Notes: a model not told the origin generated them from the letters alone. Shown: positions 34,937-44,702, counted from the first letter of the stretch. The stretch: DNA of 64,000 nt from Armatimonadetes bacterium 55-13 (GCA_001898035.1 MKRX01000002.1:175901-239900); one strand, 5' to 3'. A program made the numbers and translations.

Positions 34937-36025
34937 CTAGAGCGTTCCGCGAATCGCCTGCTCGCGCTCAATCGACTCGAACAACGCCTTGAAATTGCCC
35001 TTGCCGAAGCTCTTCGCGCCTTTGCGGTGGATGATTTCGTAGAACAAGGTCGGTCGGTCGGTGGTTGGCTTTGTGAAGATCTGGAGAAGATATCCCTCGT
35101 CGTCTCGGTCGACCAAAATGCCCAACTCGGCGAGCTCGTCGATGCTCTCATCGATCTCGCCGACGCGGTCCGGCAACATTTCGTAATAGGTCTTCGGCAC
35201 ACTCAAGAACTCTACGCCCCGTGCCTGAAGCCGCGAAACCGTATGCACAATATCGTCGGTGCGCAAAGCCACATGTTGAACGCCGGCTCCGCCAAAGAAC
35301 TCCAGATATTCGTCGATTTGACTCTTCTTTTTGCCTTCGGCTGGCTCGTTAATCGGGAACTTCACGCGGCCGTTTCCATTGGACATCACCTTGGACATGA
35401 GCGCCGTGTATTCCGTCGAAATATCTTTGTCGTCGAAGCTGATGAGATTGTGAAAGCCCAGGACTTCTTCGTACCAGTTCACCCACTGATTCATGCGGCC
35501 CAGTTCAACGTTGCCGACGCAGTGATCGATCTCCATAATCCCAATCGGATCGCCGGGATCGTTCCGAGTCTGGAAGTGAGGCAGGAAGTGTCCCTTGAAG
35601 TTATCGCGATTAATAAACGTATGGAGCGTGTCCCCATACGTGTGGATCGAAGCGATCCTTACATAACCGTTATCGTCGCTCAGCGAGTACGGCTCGTGGG
35701 CTGGTTGTGCTCCTCGGCGGACCGCCTCGTTGTATGCCCAGTCCACATCGTCCACTTCAAAGGCGATGTCCTGAACGAAGTCGCCGTGCTGGGCAATCTT
35801 GTCCGCCATCGGATGCCCGGGGCGAATGGGCGCCGTGAACAGCAACTTGACGTCGTTCTGCTCTAACAGATAGTCGACCTCATGCTTCTGACCGGTCTCT
35901 AAGCCATGGAAACCCGTAACGCTGAATCCAAAGACGTGCTGATAGTAGTAAGCCGATTGGCGAGCGTTGCCCACGTAGTGGCGAATATGGTCAACCTTGC
36001 GAATCGGAAAGTTATCCTGCGACAT
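34937..36025 (-). CDS. hppD: 4-hydroxyphenylpyruvate dioxygenase
   Basis: A 362-residue HPPD, converting 4-hydroxyphenylpyruvate to homogentisate in tyrosine breakdown, also the route to tocopherol and pyomelanin. It has two vicinal-oxygen-chelate domains: HIRHYVGNARQSAYYYQHVFGF at the N-terminus, and the iron site in EIDHCVGNV (His), GVQHVALRTDD (His) and LFYEIIHRKGAKSFGKGNF (Glu). The C-terminal GKGNFKALFESIEREQ helix that gates the active site is complete. No other tyrosine-catabolism gene is beside it. Confidence 0.97.
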   Translation of the reverse strand: MSQDNFPIRKVDHIRHYVGNARQSAYYYQHVFGFSVTGFHGLETGQKHEVDYLLEQNDVKLLFTAPIRPGHPMADKIAQHGDFVQDIAFEVDDVDWAYNEAVRRGAQPAHEPYSLSDDNGYVRIASIHTYGDTLHTFINRDNFKGHFLPHFQTRNDPGDPIGIMEIDHCVGNVELGRMNQWVNWYEEVLGFHNLISFDDKDISTEYTALMSKVMSNGNGRVKFPINEPAEGKKKSQIDEYLEFFGGAGVQHVALRTDDIVHTVSRLQARGVEFLSVPKTYYEMLPDRVGEIDESIDELAELGILVDRDDEGYLLQIFTKPTTDRPTLFYEIIHRKGAKSFGKGNFKALFESIEREQAIRGTL

Positions 36026-36109
36026 TGCTTGTAATTCTCCTTACCCTAATTATATTTGAGTTAAGGGCTCCAATGCCGTCTGGCATCCGTCTTGCTAAAC
36101 AGGCTAGAC

Positions 36110-37345
36110 ATGCGGAAATCAATCATCCTCATCGGACTCGCCCTCGGCGCCTCGGCACACGGAAGCGTCTATCATGTCGAATCGGCGTTCCCCACGGACC
36201 AGGCTGGCAATGCCATCACCCCGTCCCTCGGGCAACCGTTTTGGATGACTGTCAACTATCGAACCGACCGGTCCACAGCTGGCGCCATGGTCGTCTCTGC
36301 CCCTTGGCTCCGCTTGGCCAGTGCCTCCTTCGCGGTTGGGTATGGCGCCTATCGCGCAACTTACGGACCGATCACACCCCTCTTTGATGGCTCGTTCCCG
36401 GTCCAGGTCTCCATCGGAGACGCCACCACTACGGTGACCGTCACTCCTCGCAGTGCCGACTCCGCCATTGAGTATTACGATCCCATGTCCTGGCAGGCAT
36501 CCTTCCGGTCGAACCTTACCTTCCGGGCCGGATCTAAACCCTCCGTCACTTGGCTCGTCCCTCGCCCCGAATCTTTTGGCTTTCAACAAGTAAACGTCGC
36601 CTATTCGCTGCCCAGTTACGCGATCTCGAATAACGTCTACCAACAGAGCAATCCTGATCAGTCCGGTCTTGACTTCTGGGCCACCTCTTCCGCCGTCCGA
36701 ATTAATGCAAATCGACTTCGAGCCGCGTCCTTTAGCGACCTCAAGAAGATTCCGAGCGACGTCAAGCCCTACACCAAATCCGAGGCTCTCATTGAGTCGG
36801 GTGACAAGAACGTGAAGAACTTGGTCGCATCCACCCTGCCGAAGAAATTCGACAAGACGATGACGGTCTACGATGCCGCCCAGGCGCTCTTCCAAGCCAC
36901 TGTCGCCCGCCTGACCTACGTGGATAACCCAGGCCGACAACCGAGCGCCGCCTCGGCTCTCCGCTACGGAAACGGCGATTGCGGATTCTTTGCCTCTGTC
37001 TTCGTCGCATCCTGCCGACAGGCCGGTATCCCCGCTCGCCCCATCACCGGATTCCTTGAGGGCCAGAACGAATGGCATGTCTGGGCTGAATTCTACGTCC
37101 CCAACGCTGGCTGGGTCCCCGTAGATCCCACCTTTGCCGACACCCTGGACCCCAACGGAGACACTCCCCTCTACTTCGGTGTCATCCCCGACCTCAATCG
37201 TCGAGTCGCCACCTCAATCGGATTTGATCACACCGTCAAGAAGTACAAGGCCCCAATTCTCCAATCCCCCATGGCCTTCACCACCGCCTCAAAGGTCTCC
37301 TCCATCTCCACGACCTGCCGCCTCACCCCTGCCAGCAATAACTGA
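36110..37345 (+). CDS. Exported transglutaminase-like protease-fold protein
   Basis: A 411-residue secreted protein. ATG 36110 gives a clean signal peptide (MRKSIILIGLALGASAHG); the frame also has an upstream TTG at 36092. The first half is beta-rich and of unknown type. The C-terminal half is a transglutaminase core with catalytic triad C291 (GNGDCGFF), H323 (NEWHVWAEF) and D339 (VPVDPTF). Bacterial members cleave or cross-link proteins or peptidoglycan peptides; which is not known here. Divergent from hppD, convergent with the PEP-CTERM gene. Confidence 0.85.
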   Translation: MRKSIILIGLALGASAHGSVYHVESAFPTDQAGNAITPSLGQPFWMTVNYRTDRSTAGAMVVSAPWLRLASASFAVGYGAYRATYGPITPLFDGSFPVQVSIGDATTTVTVTPRSADSAIEYYDPMSWQASFRSNLTFRAGSKPSVTWLVPRPESFGFQQVNVAYSLPSYAISNNVYQQSNPDQSGLDFWATSSAVRINANRLRAASFSDLKKIPSDVKPYTKSEALIESGDKNVKNLVASTLPKKFDKTMTVYDAAQALFQATVARLTYVDNPGRQPSAASALRYGNGDCGFFASVFVASCRQAGIPARPITGFLEGQNEWHVWAEFYVPNAGWVPVDPTFADTLDPNGDTPLYFGVIPDLNRRVATSIGFDHTVKKYKAPILQSPMAFTTASKVSSISTTCRLTPASNN

Positions 37346-37365
37346 CGAATAGAAGCCTAGCGCCA

Positions 37366-37405
37366 ATAAGGGGGCCGCTTGCTCTCAAACAAGCGGCCCC
37401 CTTAT
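37366..37405. terminator. Bidirectional terminator between convergent genes
   Basis: A perfect 16-bp inverted repeat (37366-37381 with 37390-37405) around an 8-base loop, lying between the transglutaminase and PEP-CTERM genes. The stem ends in AT-rich bases, but true T-runs are short. Confidence 0.7.
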
Positions 37406-37424
37406 CGACAGGGTCGATCGCCAA

Positions 37425-38063
37425 CTACTTCGTGCGAGTTCTCCGTCGCCGCCAGAGCCCTATGAGGCCGGGAGCTAGGGCAAGACATGAGGCTGGCTCA
37501 GGTGTGACATGAACGTCGCCTGAAACGGCTTCCGTCTGGCCATGATGAACGGAAAGGTCGTTCACTCTAAACCATAGCCACCCATCCACAGATCCATTAT
37601 TGAACTGGAAATACTGGTAGTTATTGTCGAAATCGATCGTCACGCCGCCGTCCGGGATGCTAGAAACCTGCCCCGTGATACTCGCCGCAAGGGTCCCGCC
37701 GTTCATGGCTGGCGAGGTGAAGTCCACCTTTAGAGTAAACGTGTTGCCGGTGTAGCTCTGAGGATTGCTCAATAACGTAAACGAACCCCAGTTGTTAAAA
37801 TTGTTCGGGGGACCGGAGACGAAAGCATCTTGATCGTTTCCGCCAAAGGCGATAAATCCATCGGTTGTGTCCCCGGAGAAAGTTGCCCGCTTATATCCCA
37901 ATCCAAAGATTGAACGAATGTCGTCTCCTGACGCACTAGATGTGAACGCTTGAGCATTAAACGCTCCTTCGGCGGCTCCATTGACCCAAACCGTCTGAGC
38001 GTGAACTATGGAAACAGAAGCAAACGCCAAACTAACGACAAGTGTTTTCTCCAAGTTTCTCAT
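37425..38063 (-). CDS. PEP-CTERM sorting-domain exported protein
   Basis: A 212-residue secreted protein. Start 38063 has a GGAGG ribosome site 7 bases upstream and gives the signal peptide MRNLEKTLVVSLAFASVSIVHA; an in-frame ATG at 38078 is less likely. The body is a beta-sandwich (ITGQVSSIPDGGVTIDFDNNY). It ends VTPEPASCLALAPGLIGLWRRRR, a PEP motif, hydrophobic stretch and basic tail: the PEP-CTERM sorting signal processed by exosortase, typical of exopolysaccharide-making bacteria. No exosortase is in the window. Confidence 0.88.
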   Translation of the reverse strand: MRNLEKTLVVSLAFASVSIVHAQTVWVNGAAEGAFNAQAFTSSASGDDIRSIFGLGYKRATFSGDTTDGFIAFGGNDQDAFVSGPPNNFNNWGSFTLLSNPQSYTGNTFTLKVDFTSPAMNGGTLAASITGQVSSIPDGGVTIDFDNNYQYFQFNNGSVDGWLWFRVNDLSVHHGQTEAVSGDVHVTPEPASCLALAPGLIGLWRRRRTRTK

Positions 38064-38309
38064 CGAGAATCCTCCCAAATCAAAGCGATCCAGCCAAACT
38101 CAGTTGGTTTCTTGGCTCGCGCTTAATAGGTTAGTAGGTGAGGATAAGTGATGGCTGTCGTGGTTAAAACGTCATCCTTTTCGCCGTCATCGGAACAGCC
38201 CTCCGTTTGCACTGGATGAAAGTCGGTGTCAGCGAAAACTAGGACGCAAAATTGGCGTCTTTTCGCACGTAGAAATACAAGGGAAACTGGGTAGAGAGCG
38301 AGATCCGAA

Positions 38310-38774
38310 ATGAAATTAGCGCAGATTATGAACCAGCCGGTCTTGAGCATTGAACCAGATGTAACGTTGTCGGATGCGATTCGGGTCATGGAAGAAAGCG
38401 GCAGAGGATTTTTGCCCGTGGTCCAAGATGGCTCGGTGGTGGGCGTCGTGACTGGTCGAGACATCGTCACTAAAGGCATAGGTCACGGAATGAACCCCGA
38501 TGAATCTCGGGTGGTGAACGTGATGACTGCTCCTGCTCGAACGGTCTCCTGCGATCTTGAGGCCGAAGACGCCGCCATTCTCATGCGTCTCCACCGTATC
38601 CGCCGCCTCGTCGCCATCGGGCAAAAGGGCGAGCCGGTAGGCGTCATTGCCCTCGCTGATTTGGCTGGGTCCATGGCAAACGAAGAACTCTCTGAAACCC
38701 TCCACCTCTTCGCCGTCCCCGCCGGAACCTACGAAATCCACTCGAAACAAATTCCCGGTCTCTACACAGGCTAA
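38310..38774 (+). CDS. CBS-domain pair protein
   Basis: A 154-residue protein made of two CBS motifs: MNQPVLSIEPDVTLSDAIRVMEESGRGFLPVV...GRDIVTK, and MTAPARTVSCDLEAEDAAILMRLHRIRRLVAI...LADLAG. Such pairs bind adenine nucleotides and regulate partner enzymes or channels. The 30-residue C-terminal tail (LSETLHLFAVPAGTYEI) is not part of the CBS fold. Divergent from the PEP-CTERM gene, probably monocistronic. Partner unknown. Confidence 0.9.
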   Translation: MKLAQIMNQPVLSIEPDVTLSDAIRVMEESGRGFLPVVQDGSVVGVVTGRDIVTKGIGHGMNPDESRVVNVMTAPARTVSCDLEAEDAAILMRLHRIRRLVAIGQKGEPVGVIALADLAGSMANEELSETLHLFAVPAGTYEIHSKQIPGLYTG

Positions 38775-38811
38775 CTGCCGATTCGTCCCCGGAAAGTGAG
38801 ATTGAAAACGT

Positions 38812-39222
38812 CTATTTGGGCCAGACTCGGATTCGGTCCGAAGTCCGGTGAAGGAGATGGTCTGTCTCATCGTGCACCCGCACCGGAAGGCTGGTCTCGG
38901 CGATGGCAAACGTCTTCCGAAACAGATAGGTCGCGGCGTATCACAAGACTCCATGTGGAGCCAGAGAGATAGGTTGGCTTCGAGAAACTGCCTGCCCTTC
39001 CAGAAGCGACGATCAATCGACAAAGAAGTCGTTCTCCGAAAGAACCGGCTTCCCTCGCTCATCCACAAACCTGACTCTGACATCGCCACAGGAAAATCTG
39101 GTTGAGTCGAATATGAGGGGAAGGGAACGTGTCGGTTAGGGAAAACGACCATCCAAACTAATCCTGATGTCATCGCTCGGAGATGTCGTCTCGAGGATGA
39201 TGATCTAGTCGGGTCGAGACAT
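38812..39222 (-). pseudogene. Possible decayed gene with four in-frame stops
   Basis: On the minus strand one reading frame runs through 410 bases and looks protein-like: SPSDDIRISLDGRFP, LPLIFDSTRF, VRVRFVDERGKPVLSENDFF, YAATYLFRKTFAIAETSLPV, DETDHLLHRTSDRIRVWPK. It is interrupted by TAG (39205-39207), TAA (39136-39138), TGA (39013-39015) and TGA (38941-38943). Other frames give less natural sequence. It may be the remnant of an exported beta-domain protein. Open stretches are at most about 42 codons, so chance is not excluded. The rest of the intergenic space (38775-38811, 39223-39511) shows no gene. Confidence 0.3.
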
Positions 39223-39511
39223 CGCGGGTTGCTTGGAAGCTGATCGCTTCAGATCCTTCATGCCAGCCAAAACTAGCCAAGTTCCCGAAAGGCCAATCGA
39301 AACGCATAAACGAATCATCTCGCCTCCGTTGCGTCTCCAGCCAGGACAATCACCAACGCGAAACGATCACCTGATTCCCAAGGCTCAACGCCCAACGCCT
39401 AACCCACCCGAAAAAACCTCCCCTAACACCCGCAAAAATTCGTGTTACTCTGGAGATAGGACTTAGTAAGGATTCCTAAGTCCAGGTTCTTTCAAAGGAG
39501 AAGTACGACCG

Positions 39512-40315
39512 ATGCGAAAACATGCTTTTACGCTCATCGAGTTGTTGGTGGTCATCGCGATCATTGCGATCCTTGCCGCCATCCTGTTCCCCGTGTTTGC
39601 CCAGGCGAAGCGAGCCGCCAAAGACTCCGCCGCCTTGTCTAACCTCAAACAAACCGCAACTGCGCTCAATATCTACACCGCAGATTACGACGACATGATC
39701 ATCCTCTGGGAGACGAACGACCCGTGGTATGCGTGGCCGATTCTCATCCAGCCGTACATGAAAAACACGCAACTCGTGTTCGACCCTTCACGTCCCATCA
39801 CCGTCGCCATCGGGCCCCAGCCATGGACGTCCAGTCCCAACATCAACTGGGGATGGCAGACCCACATGGCCATCAATCGATATGGATTCGCCACAACCAC
39901 CGGTTGGCACCAGCGATCCATGACCAGTCTGGAATACATGAACGAGCGAATCGCCTTCGCTTTTACAGAAGTGCAGCATTCCTCGTTGCAGCTATCTCAG
40001 CATTGGTTCGATGCCCAAAGGTCAGCTTGTCCTGCCATCACGCAGACGGCCAACAACTGGGGAGAAGGTCAATACAATCCCATCGCGAAAGAAGCCGTCA
40101 AGTACCACGGAGAAGGACTCATCGCCTCCTTTGCCGACTCGCACGCGCGTAAATACAACTACAAGAAGTGGACAAAGGCAAACGCCACCTTCGGAGACTC
40201 CGCCACATGTGAAATAACCAACTTCTACGGTCCTGACGGAAACTACGACACCGCCGACGACAACGACACCGACCTCACTCGTTTCTGGGGCAGATGGTGG
40301 TCTACAGGCTACTAG
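39512..40315 (+). CDS. Large prepilin-type protein (DUF1559/H-X9-DG-like)
   Basis: A 267-residue prepilin: basic leader [10 protein letters not shown] cleavage/methylation site, helix [25 protein letters not shown]. The C-terminal part has a variant H-X9-DG motif ([18 protein letters not shown], with Asp-Ser instead of Asp-Gly), and the end is acidic ([19 protein letters not shown]). These proteins are greatly expanded in Armatimonadota and Planctomycetes. A ribosome site (AAAGGAGAA) lies 10 bases before the ATG. The small membrane gene at 40334 follows on the same strand. Confidence 0.93.
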   Translation: MRKHAFTLIELLVVIAIIAILAAILFPVFAQAKRAAKDSAALSNLKQTATALNIYTADYDDMIILWETNDPWYAWPILIQPYMKNTQLVFDPSRPITVAIGPQPWTSSPNINWGWQTHMAINRYGFATTTGWHQRSMTSLEYMNERIAFAFTEVQHSSLQLSQHWFDAQRSACPAITQTANNWGEGQYNPIAKEAVKYHGEGLIASFADSHARKYNYKKWTKANATFGDSATCEITNFYGPDGNYDTADDNDTDLTRFWGRWWSTGY

Positions 40316-40333
40316 GGGGCCGAGCCATACTCA

Positions 40334-40528
40334 ATGAAAAGCGATCTTCCGAAACCTCTTATCCTTGGTGTAGTGGCGCTCGCCGTCGTCGCGGTTGGCC
40401 TACTCTTTTGGCAATTCACCAAGCCTCCGGAGCCCGATGTCAAACTGCCCGACGCGAGCAATTTGACCAGGGACCAAATTGCCAAGATGAAAGAAACGGA
40501 CCACGCCCCTGACGGCGGTCGACGATAA
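40334..40528 (+). CDS. Small single-pass membrane protein following the prepilin
   Basis: A 64-residue protein with one membrane helix (LILGVVALAVVAVGLLFWQF) and a polar C-terminal tail (LPDASNLTRDQIAKMKETDH). It starts 18 bases after the stop of the prepilin gene and is probably cotranscribed with it. No named family is recognised. Reality is supported by position and the clean signal-anchor-like topology. Confidence 0.65.
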   Translation: MKSDLPKPLILGVVALAVVAVGLLFWQFTKPPEPDVKLPDASNLTRDQIAKMKETDHAPDGGRR

Positions 40529-40591
40529 CAAGAAACGTAAGGTCAACGGAGCCCTTGCGTTTCACCAACCGCCCTCTACAAACTACTTTTC

Positions 40592-41401
40592 ATGACCCGA
40601 CCACTCATCATCGGCATCGCCGGAGGATCAGGTTGTGGAAAGACCCACCTTGCTCGCCAAATCGCTGAGGAAGCTGGAGACGGCTACGTGTCTGTACTCA
40701 GCATGGACCAATACTTTCTAACCGAGCACGAGGGCCCTCCTGATCAAATCAATTTCGATCATCCGTCTCATCTCGACTTCGACCGCATGATTCGGGAAGT
40801 CAATGAACTCAAGCAAGGCAAGTCCGTAGTCACCCCCGCCTACGACTTCACAACGATGCTGAGACTCCCGCAAGGTATTACAATCACCCCAAATCGAGTC
40901 GTAATCCTAGAAGGACTCTTTGTTCTCGCCGAACCCCTTGTCAGCCTCTGCGACCTCACCTGTTTCCTAGATGTCGCCACAGACGAACGCCTCCTTGGCC
41001 GAATCCTCCGTGACACCCGAGAGAGAAACGCTACCATCGAACAAGTCGTCGATCGTTATCAAAGATTCGTCCGCCCCAGCTACCAGATCTTCGTCAAGCC
41101 GACGATGCAGAATGCCGACGTCGTCGTTGACTTCACCCACCGACGTTCCTTCTTCACGCAACTCTTGATTCACTTCATTCGGGATAGCGTCCAAGATCTC
41201 ATCGATCCCGAAGCATTCATCGCCACCCTAAAGAGGGAGTCTTATGCTATCGGCGCAAACATGGAACGCGGCTACATGCCATTGGCGGTGAACATCCTAG
41301 ACCTCGCCAAAGCCTATCCAGAGATCACCAACCCCATGCCATCCCCCGCGCTGACCGCTTTTCAACGCGGACGCGTCCCTAAAACCGGAAAGTCGAACTA
41401 A
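40592..41401 (+). CDS. udk: Uridine kinase/phosphoribulokinase family protein
   Basis: A 269-residue P-loop kinase: Walker A GGSGCGKTHLA at 11-21, DQYFLTEHEGPPDQINFDHPSHLDFDRM (substrate and base-binding block) and VVILEGLFVLAEP. It fits uridine/cytidine salvage (UMP/CMP formation). It is about 60 residues longer than E. coli Udk; the extra C-terminal part (SYAIGANMERGYMPLAVNILDLAKAY) has no known role here. A short FMN-type oxidase gene follows after 14 bases. Confidence 0.85.
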   Translation: MTRPLIIGIAGGSGCGKTHLARQIAEEAGDGYVSVLSMDQYFLTEHEGPPDQINFDHPSHLDFDRMIREVNELKQGKSVVTPAYDFTTMLRLPQGITITPNRVVILEGLFVLAEPLVSLCDLTCFLDVATDERLLGRILRDTRERNATIEQVVDRYQRFVRPSYQIFVKPTMQNADVVVDFTHRRSFFTQLLIHFIRDSVQDLIDPEAFIATLKRESYAIGANMERGYMPLAVNILDLAKAYPEITNPMPSPALTAFQRGRVPKTGKSN

Positions 41402-41415
41402 AATTAAGAACGCAA

Positions 41416-41868
41416 ATGACCTCAATCCTAACCTCAGCCGAGATCGATCGCTTCCTTTCACAACAACGCTTCGGTCGCCTGGGGGTCCATGCCGATGGAC
41501 GCACCTACGTCGTGCCCATCAGCTTCGTCGTAACGGCCGAGAATCGCCTGATCGGTCAAACCAAAGCTGGCATGAAAGTTGACATGATGCGCGCCAACCC
41601 CGAAGTCTGCATCGAAACCGACGAGATCAAAGGCATCGCCGATTGGACAAGTGTCATCGTTTGGGGAACATACAAAGAGCTCAAAGGCGCCGAAGCCAAT
41701 GCGGCCATGGGCGCACTGATCGACCACCTGGCGCCGCTTGTCGAAGAAACCGGTGGCGGACGTAGCCCCCGAGATGTGACTCCTCGAGAACCTGAAGGCG
41801 GTCCTCAAGTAGACATCGTCTATGAAGTCCTCATTACGGAAAAAACCGGTCGCTCGGAACGTCCCTAA
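41416..41868 (+). CDS. Pyridoxamine 5'-phosphate oxidase-family flavin protein
   Basis: A 150-residue split-barrel protein: RFGRLGVHADGRTYVVPISFVVTAENRLIG, then HTYGQTK-like GQTKAGMKVDMMRANPEVCIETDEI and SVIVWGTYKEL. This is the PNPOx-like/DUF flavin-binding fold (nitroimidazole-resistance or heme/F420-type members). The cofactor cannot be told by eye. It converges on the response-regulator gene with a 4-base overlap of stop codons. Confidence 0.85.
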   Translation: MTSILTSAEIDRFLSQQRFGRLGVHADGRTYVVPISFVVTAENRLIGQTKAGMKVDMMRANPEVCIETDEIKGIADWTSVIVWGTYKELKGAEANAAMGALIDHLAPLVEETGGGRSPRDVTPREPEGGPQVDIVYEVLITEKTGRSERP

Positions 41869-42317
41869 CTCCGGGTTGCCTGGGCCAAGGGCGGAGGTTC
41901 ATTCGTCATGACCCAGTAGATTCCTAGTCGGGCCACGGTCTCAACAAATTCTCCAAACGCCAAGGGCTTTCTTACAAAACTGTTCGCCCCATCCAGATAA
42001 CTCGTCAATCGATCCTGGTCGTCATCGGACGAAGTCAAAATCGCCACCGGTAAGAGTTGAGTCTTGGGATTTGCCCGCAATCGCCGCAACACCTCCAGGC
42101 CCGAGATTCTTGGCAAACTGATATCCAGCAGCACCACCGTCGGCAAATCCTGATTCTTCCGATCCGCAAACTCACCCTCCTGGAAGAGATAATCCAAGGC
42201 CTGCTGCCCGTCCCGAACCACATCCACCTGGTTGGCCAAATTGACTTTTCTCAATGCACGCAAGATCAGCATCTCGTCTTGCTCATTGTCCTCGACTAAC
42301 AGAATCGTCTGATTCAT
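41865..42317 (-). CDS. Single-domain response regulator (Rcp1/CheY-like)
   Basis: A 150-residue receiver domain without output domain: VEDNEQDEMLILRALRK (acidic pocket), phospho-acceptor Asp in VVLLDISLPRISG, Thr/Ser in LTSSDDDQD and Lys in FVRKPLAF. It is encoded directly after the histidine kinase gene (4 bases between genes), and its regulator type matches those paired with phytochrome-like kinases. Output is probably protein-protein signalling. Confidence 0.93.
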   Translation of the reverse strand: MNQTILLVEDNEQDEMLILRALRKVNLANQVDVVRDGQQALDYLFQEGEFADRKNQDLPTVVLLDISLPRISGLEVLRRLRANPKTQLLPVAILTSSDDDQDRLTSYLDGANSFVRKPLAFGEFVETVARLGIYWVMTNEPPPLAQATRS

Positions 42318-42320
42318 CCC

Positions 42321-44702
42321 TTAATCCCCTGCCTCCAAAGTAAACGAAAACTGAGCCCCTTTTCCCGGCTCTCCATGTGCGATGAGTTGGCCCCCATGCC
42401 GCCGAACGATCCGTTCCACCGTCGCCAATCCAATCCCAATCCCCACAAACTCATCCTGCCGATGCAAGCGCTGAAATGGCTTGAAAAGCCGATCCGTATG
42501 CGCCATGTCGAACCCCGCGCCATTGTCTGCCACCACAAAGTGGCAAGTGTCCCCGAGCTTCTCGCTATACACCCGAATCCTCGCGCCTTCCATGTGACTC
42601 GTATATTTCCAAGCGTTCCCCATGAGATTGCGCAAAACGGTCGCGATCATGCGCGCGTCACCCACCGCAGACATCCCGCTCTGAATCTCCCAGTTCACGC
42701 CCCTCTCATCGTTGCCCCGGACCACTTCATCCCGTATCTCCAGCGCCAGCGCGGAGACATCCACCAGTTCCCGCTTCACCGCCCCCTGCGTACTCCGAGA
42801 TAAAGTCAACAGACCGTCGATCAACTCACCCATCTTGACGCTCGCCTTGGATATCTCACGCAGATAGCGTCGAGTCTCGGAGTCCAATCGATCGTCCAAG
42901 TCCTCTTCCAAAGCCAAGCTGAACCCGCTCATTGCGCGCAAAGGAGCCCGCAGGTCATGCGCCACCGCGTAAGTAAAGGCTTCTAGCTCATGGTTGGCCG
43001 CCTGCAGAGCCGCCTCCGTCTGTTTCAAATCCGTGATGTCATGAACGATCGAATAGAAACCCCGCACCTCCCCTTCATGAACATCGGGAATGTGATAAAC
43101 CTGACAATGGCGAGACTGCCCATCTGGTCGGAGCACCACGCGTTGAAAAATCTGCGCCTCTCCCGCCAGTGCCGAATCGATCAAATGGCGAGACTTGGCC
43201 AACCTTTCCTCCGGCACCAACTCAGACATCGCCCGCCCTTCTAGCGACCCATCTTCCACGCCAAACCACTGCAAATGCGCCCGGTTGGCAAACCGATTCC
43301 GCAGGTCGGCGTCCCAGTAACTCACCATCAGCGGAATGCTGTCCAATATCTGCTGCATATGCCGACGCGCCGCTTCGGATTCTGCCGTCCGATCAGAGAC
43401 CTGCTGCTCCAAGTTCGTATTAAGCTGTTGAAGCAAGAGCTCGGCCTCTTTCTGCGCCGTAATGTCCTGGATCGCCCCTCCCACGCTCACCACCTGGCCG
43501 TTCTGCATCACCGGAATCCCCTGGGTTCGAACCCACTTCTTCTGACCGGTCGCCGTGGTCATCTCCACCTCAAGATCGTAGGGAAGACCCTCCTCCACCG
43601 CCAACTGAACCGCCTTCGAAATCTTCTCGAGATGCTCGCCTTGATAGAAGCTGAGGCCCATTTCCACCGTAGACTCGTCCGAGGGATCAAGGTCGTGAAT
43701 CCGCGCCACCTCGTCCGTCCAAGATCCTTTCCCGGTTCGTGCGTCAAATTGCCACCCGCCCACCTTGGCATGGCGACTCATCACATCGAACAACGCCTGA
43801 GAATGCTTCCGCTCGGTAATGTCCGCCACGTTGCAAACCACAAACCCCGTCTCTGGATCCAATCCCGGCAGCGTCATGGAGAACAGAACGTGAATCGGCT
43901 CGCCGTCCACTCGGTTCAGTTGGGTCTCACCCTGAAAGACCCTCTCCCCCCGCGCCGCCGCTAAGATCGCCGCCAAAAACTTCCGCCGGACGTCCTCTGG
44001 CGCCAGCACCGTGGGAAGGGAGGCGAATAACTCTTCCTTCGAACTCGCGCCTAACATACACGCCGTCCGCTCATTGGCGTCCAAGATCGCAAACCGCGAA
44101 AACAACTCGGTCACCGCTTGCGGATTCTCCTCAAAATGCCGATCCAAATCGCAAACGCCCTGTGCCATCAGGGCCCGTATCGAGGCCATGACCGCCGACC
44201 AATCCTGAAGAAAAATCCCATGAGGCGAGGTCGAATAGATATCCGCGAACCGCTGCTCGCTATGACGAAGCGCCTCTCGTAACGAATGTGTTTCGTGAGT
44301 TTCCGTCGCGCAGGCCAGCCACCTCCCCCCACCCTCCATCGCCTGGGCCCGGACCTCGTGCCACTCAAATCCACCTGCCCGATTCCGTAACCGCAGATCG
44401 ATCCGCAACGCCTGGCCCGCGCGAGCCGCAAACGCCAAAGCCTGTGCTGCCCCTTCCCGGTCCTCCGGATGCAAAAAATCCGTCCAAGAACAAACTGATC
44501 GACCTAAAAAGTCGTGCAACCGCCCACCGGCTTCCACCATCTGCCCCGAAGGAGAAAACACCCAAGCTAAGTAGGGAAGGGAATCCAGCAACGCCCGGTT
44601 GCTAAACGACTCGTAGGAAGGCGTCGCCGTACTCATCTGTACCGCCGCTCGCTGATGGACCTGGGATGAAGTTTTTTCACGCGGATGGCTGCGTCTCGAC
44701 AT
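42321..44702 (-). CDS. Multi-PAS sensor histidine kinase
   Basis: A 793-residue kinase (start ATG 44702 or ATG 44636, residue 23). It has about four PAS/PAC domains (near 28-135, 140-300, 305-420 and 445-560) and a coiled coil (LLLQQLNTNLEQQVSDRTAESE). The HisKA dimerisation helix contains the phospho-His (AYAVAHDLRAPLRAMSGFS), followed by the HATPase domain (N box NLMGNAWKYTSH, G1 DNGAGFD, G2 GIGIGLATVERI). No membrane segment is visible, so it is a soluble sensor. The response-regulator gene lies 4 bases downstream. Confidence 0.93.
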   Translation of the reverse strand: MSRRSHPREKTSSQVHQRAAVQMSTATPSYESFSNRALLDSLPYLAWVFSPSGQMVEAGGRLHDFLGRSVCSWTDFLHPEDREGAAQALAFAARAGQALRIDLRLRNRAGGFEWHEVRAQAMEGGGRWLACATETHETHSLREALRHSEQRFADIYSTSPHGIFLQDWSAVMASIRALMAQGVCDLDRHFEENPQAVTELFSRFAILDANERTACMLGASSKEELFASLPTVLAPEDVRRKFLAAILAAARGERVFQGETQLNRVDGEPIHVLFSMTLPGLDPETGFVVCNVADITERKHSQALFDVMSRHAKVGGWQFDARTGKGSWTDEVARIHDLDPSDESTVEMGLSFYQGEHLEKISKAVQLAVEEGLPYDLEVEMTTATGQKKWVRTQGIPVMQNGQVVSVGGAIQDITAQKEAELLLQQLNTNLEQQVSDRTAESEAARRHMQQILDSIPLMVSYWDADLRNRFANRAHLQWFGVEDGSLEGRAMSELVPEERLAKSRHLIDSALAGEAQIFQRVVLRPDGQSRHCQVYHIPDVHEGEVRGFYSIVHDITDLKQTEAALQAANHELEAFTYAVAHDLRAPLRAMSGFSLALEEDLDDRLDSETRRYLREISKASVKMGELIDGLLTLSRSTQGAVKRELVDVSALALEIRDEVVRGNDERGVNWEIQSGMSAVGDARMIATVLRNLMGNAWKYTSHMEGARIRVYSEKLGDTCHFVVADNGAGFDMAHTDRLFKPFQRLHRQDEFVGIGIGLATVERIVRRHGGQLIAHGEPGKGAQFSFTLEAGD

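Noticed and set aside
38316-39173. 285-residue open frame on the minus strand
   Set aside because: Its C-terminal half is antisense to the CBS gene; the rest is out of frame with the more protein-like decayed frame at 38812-39222.
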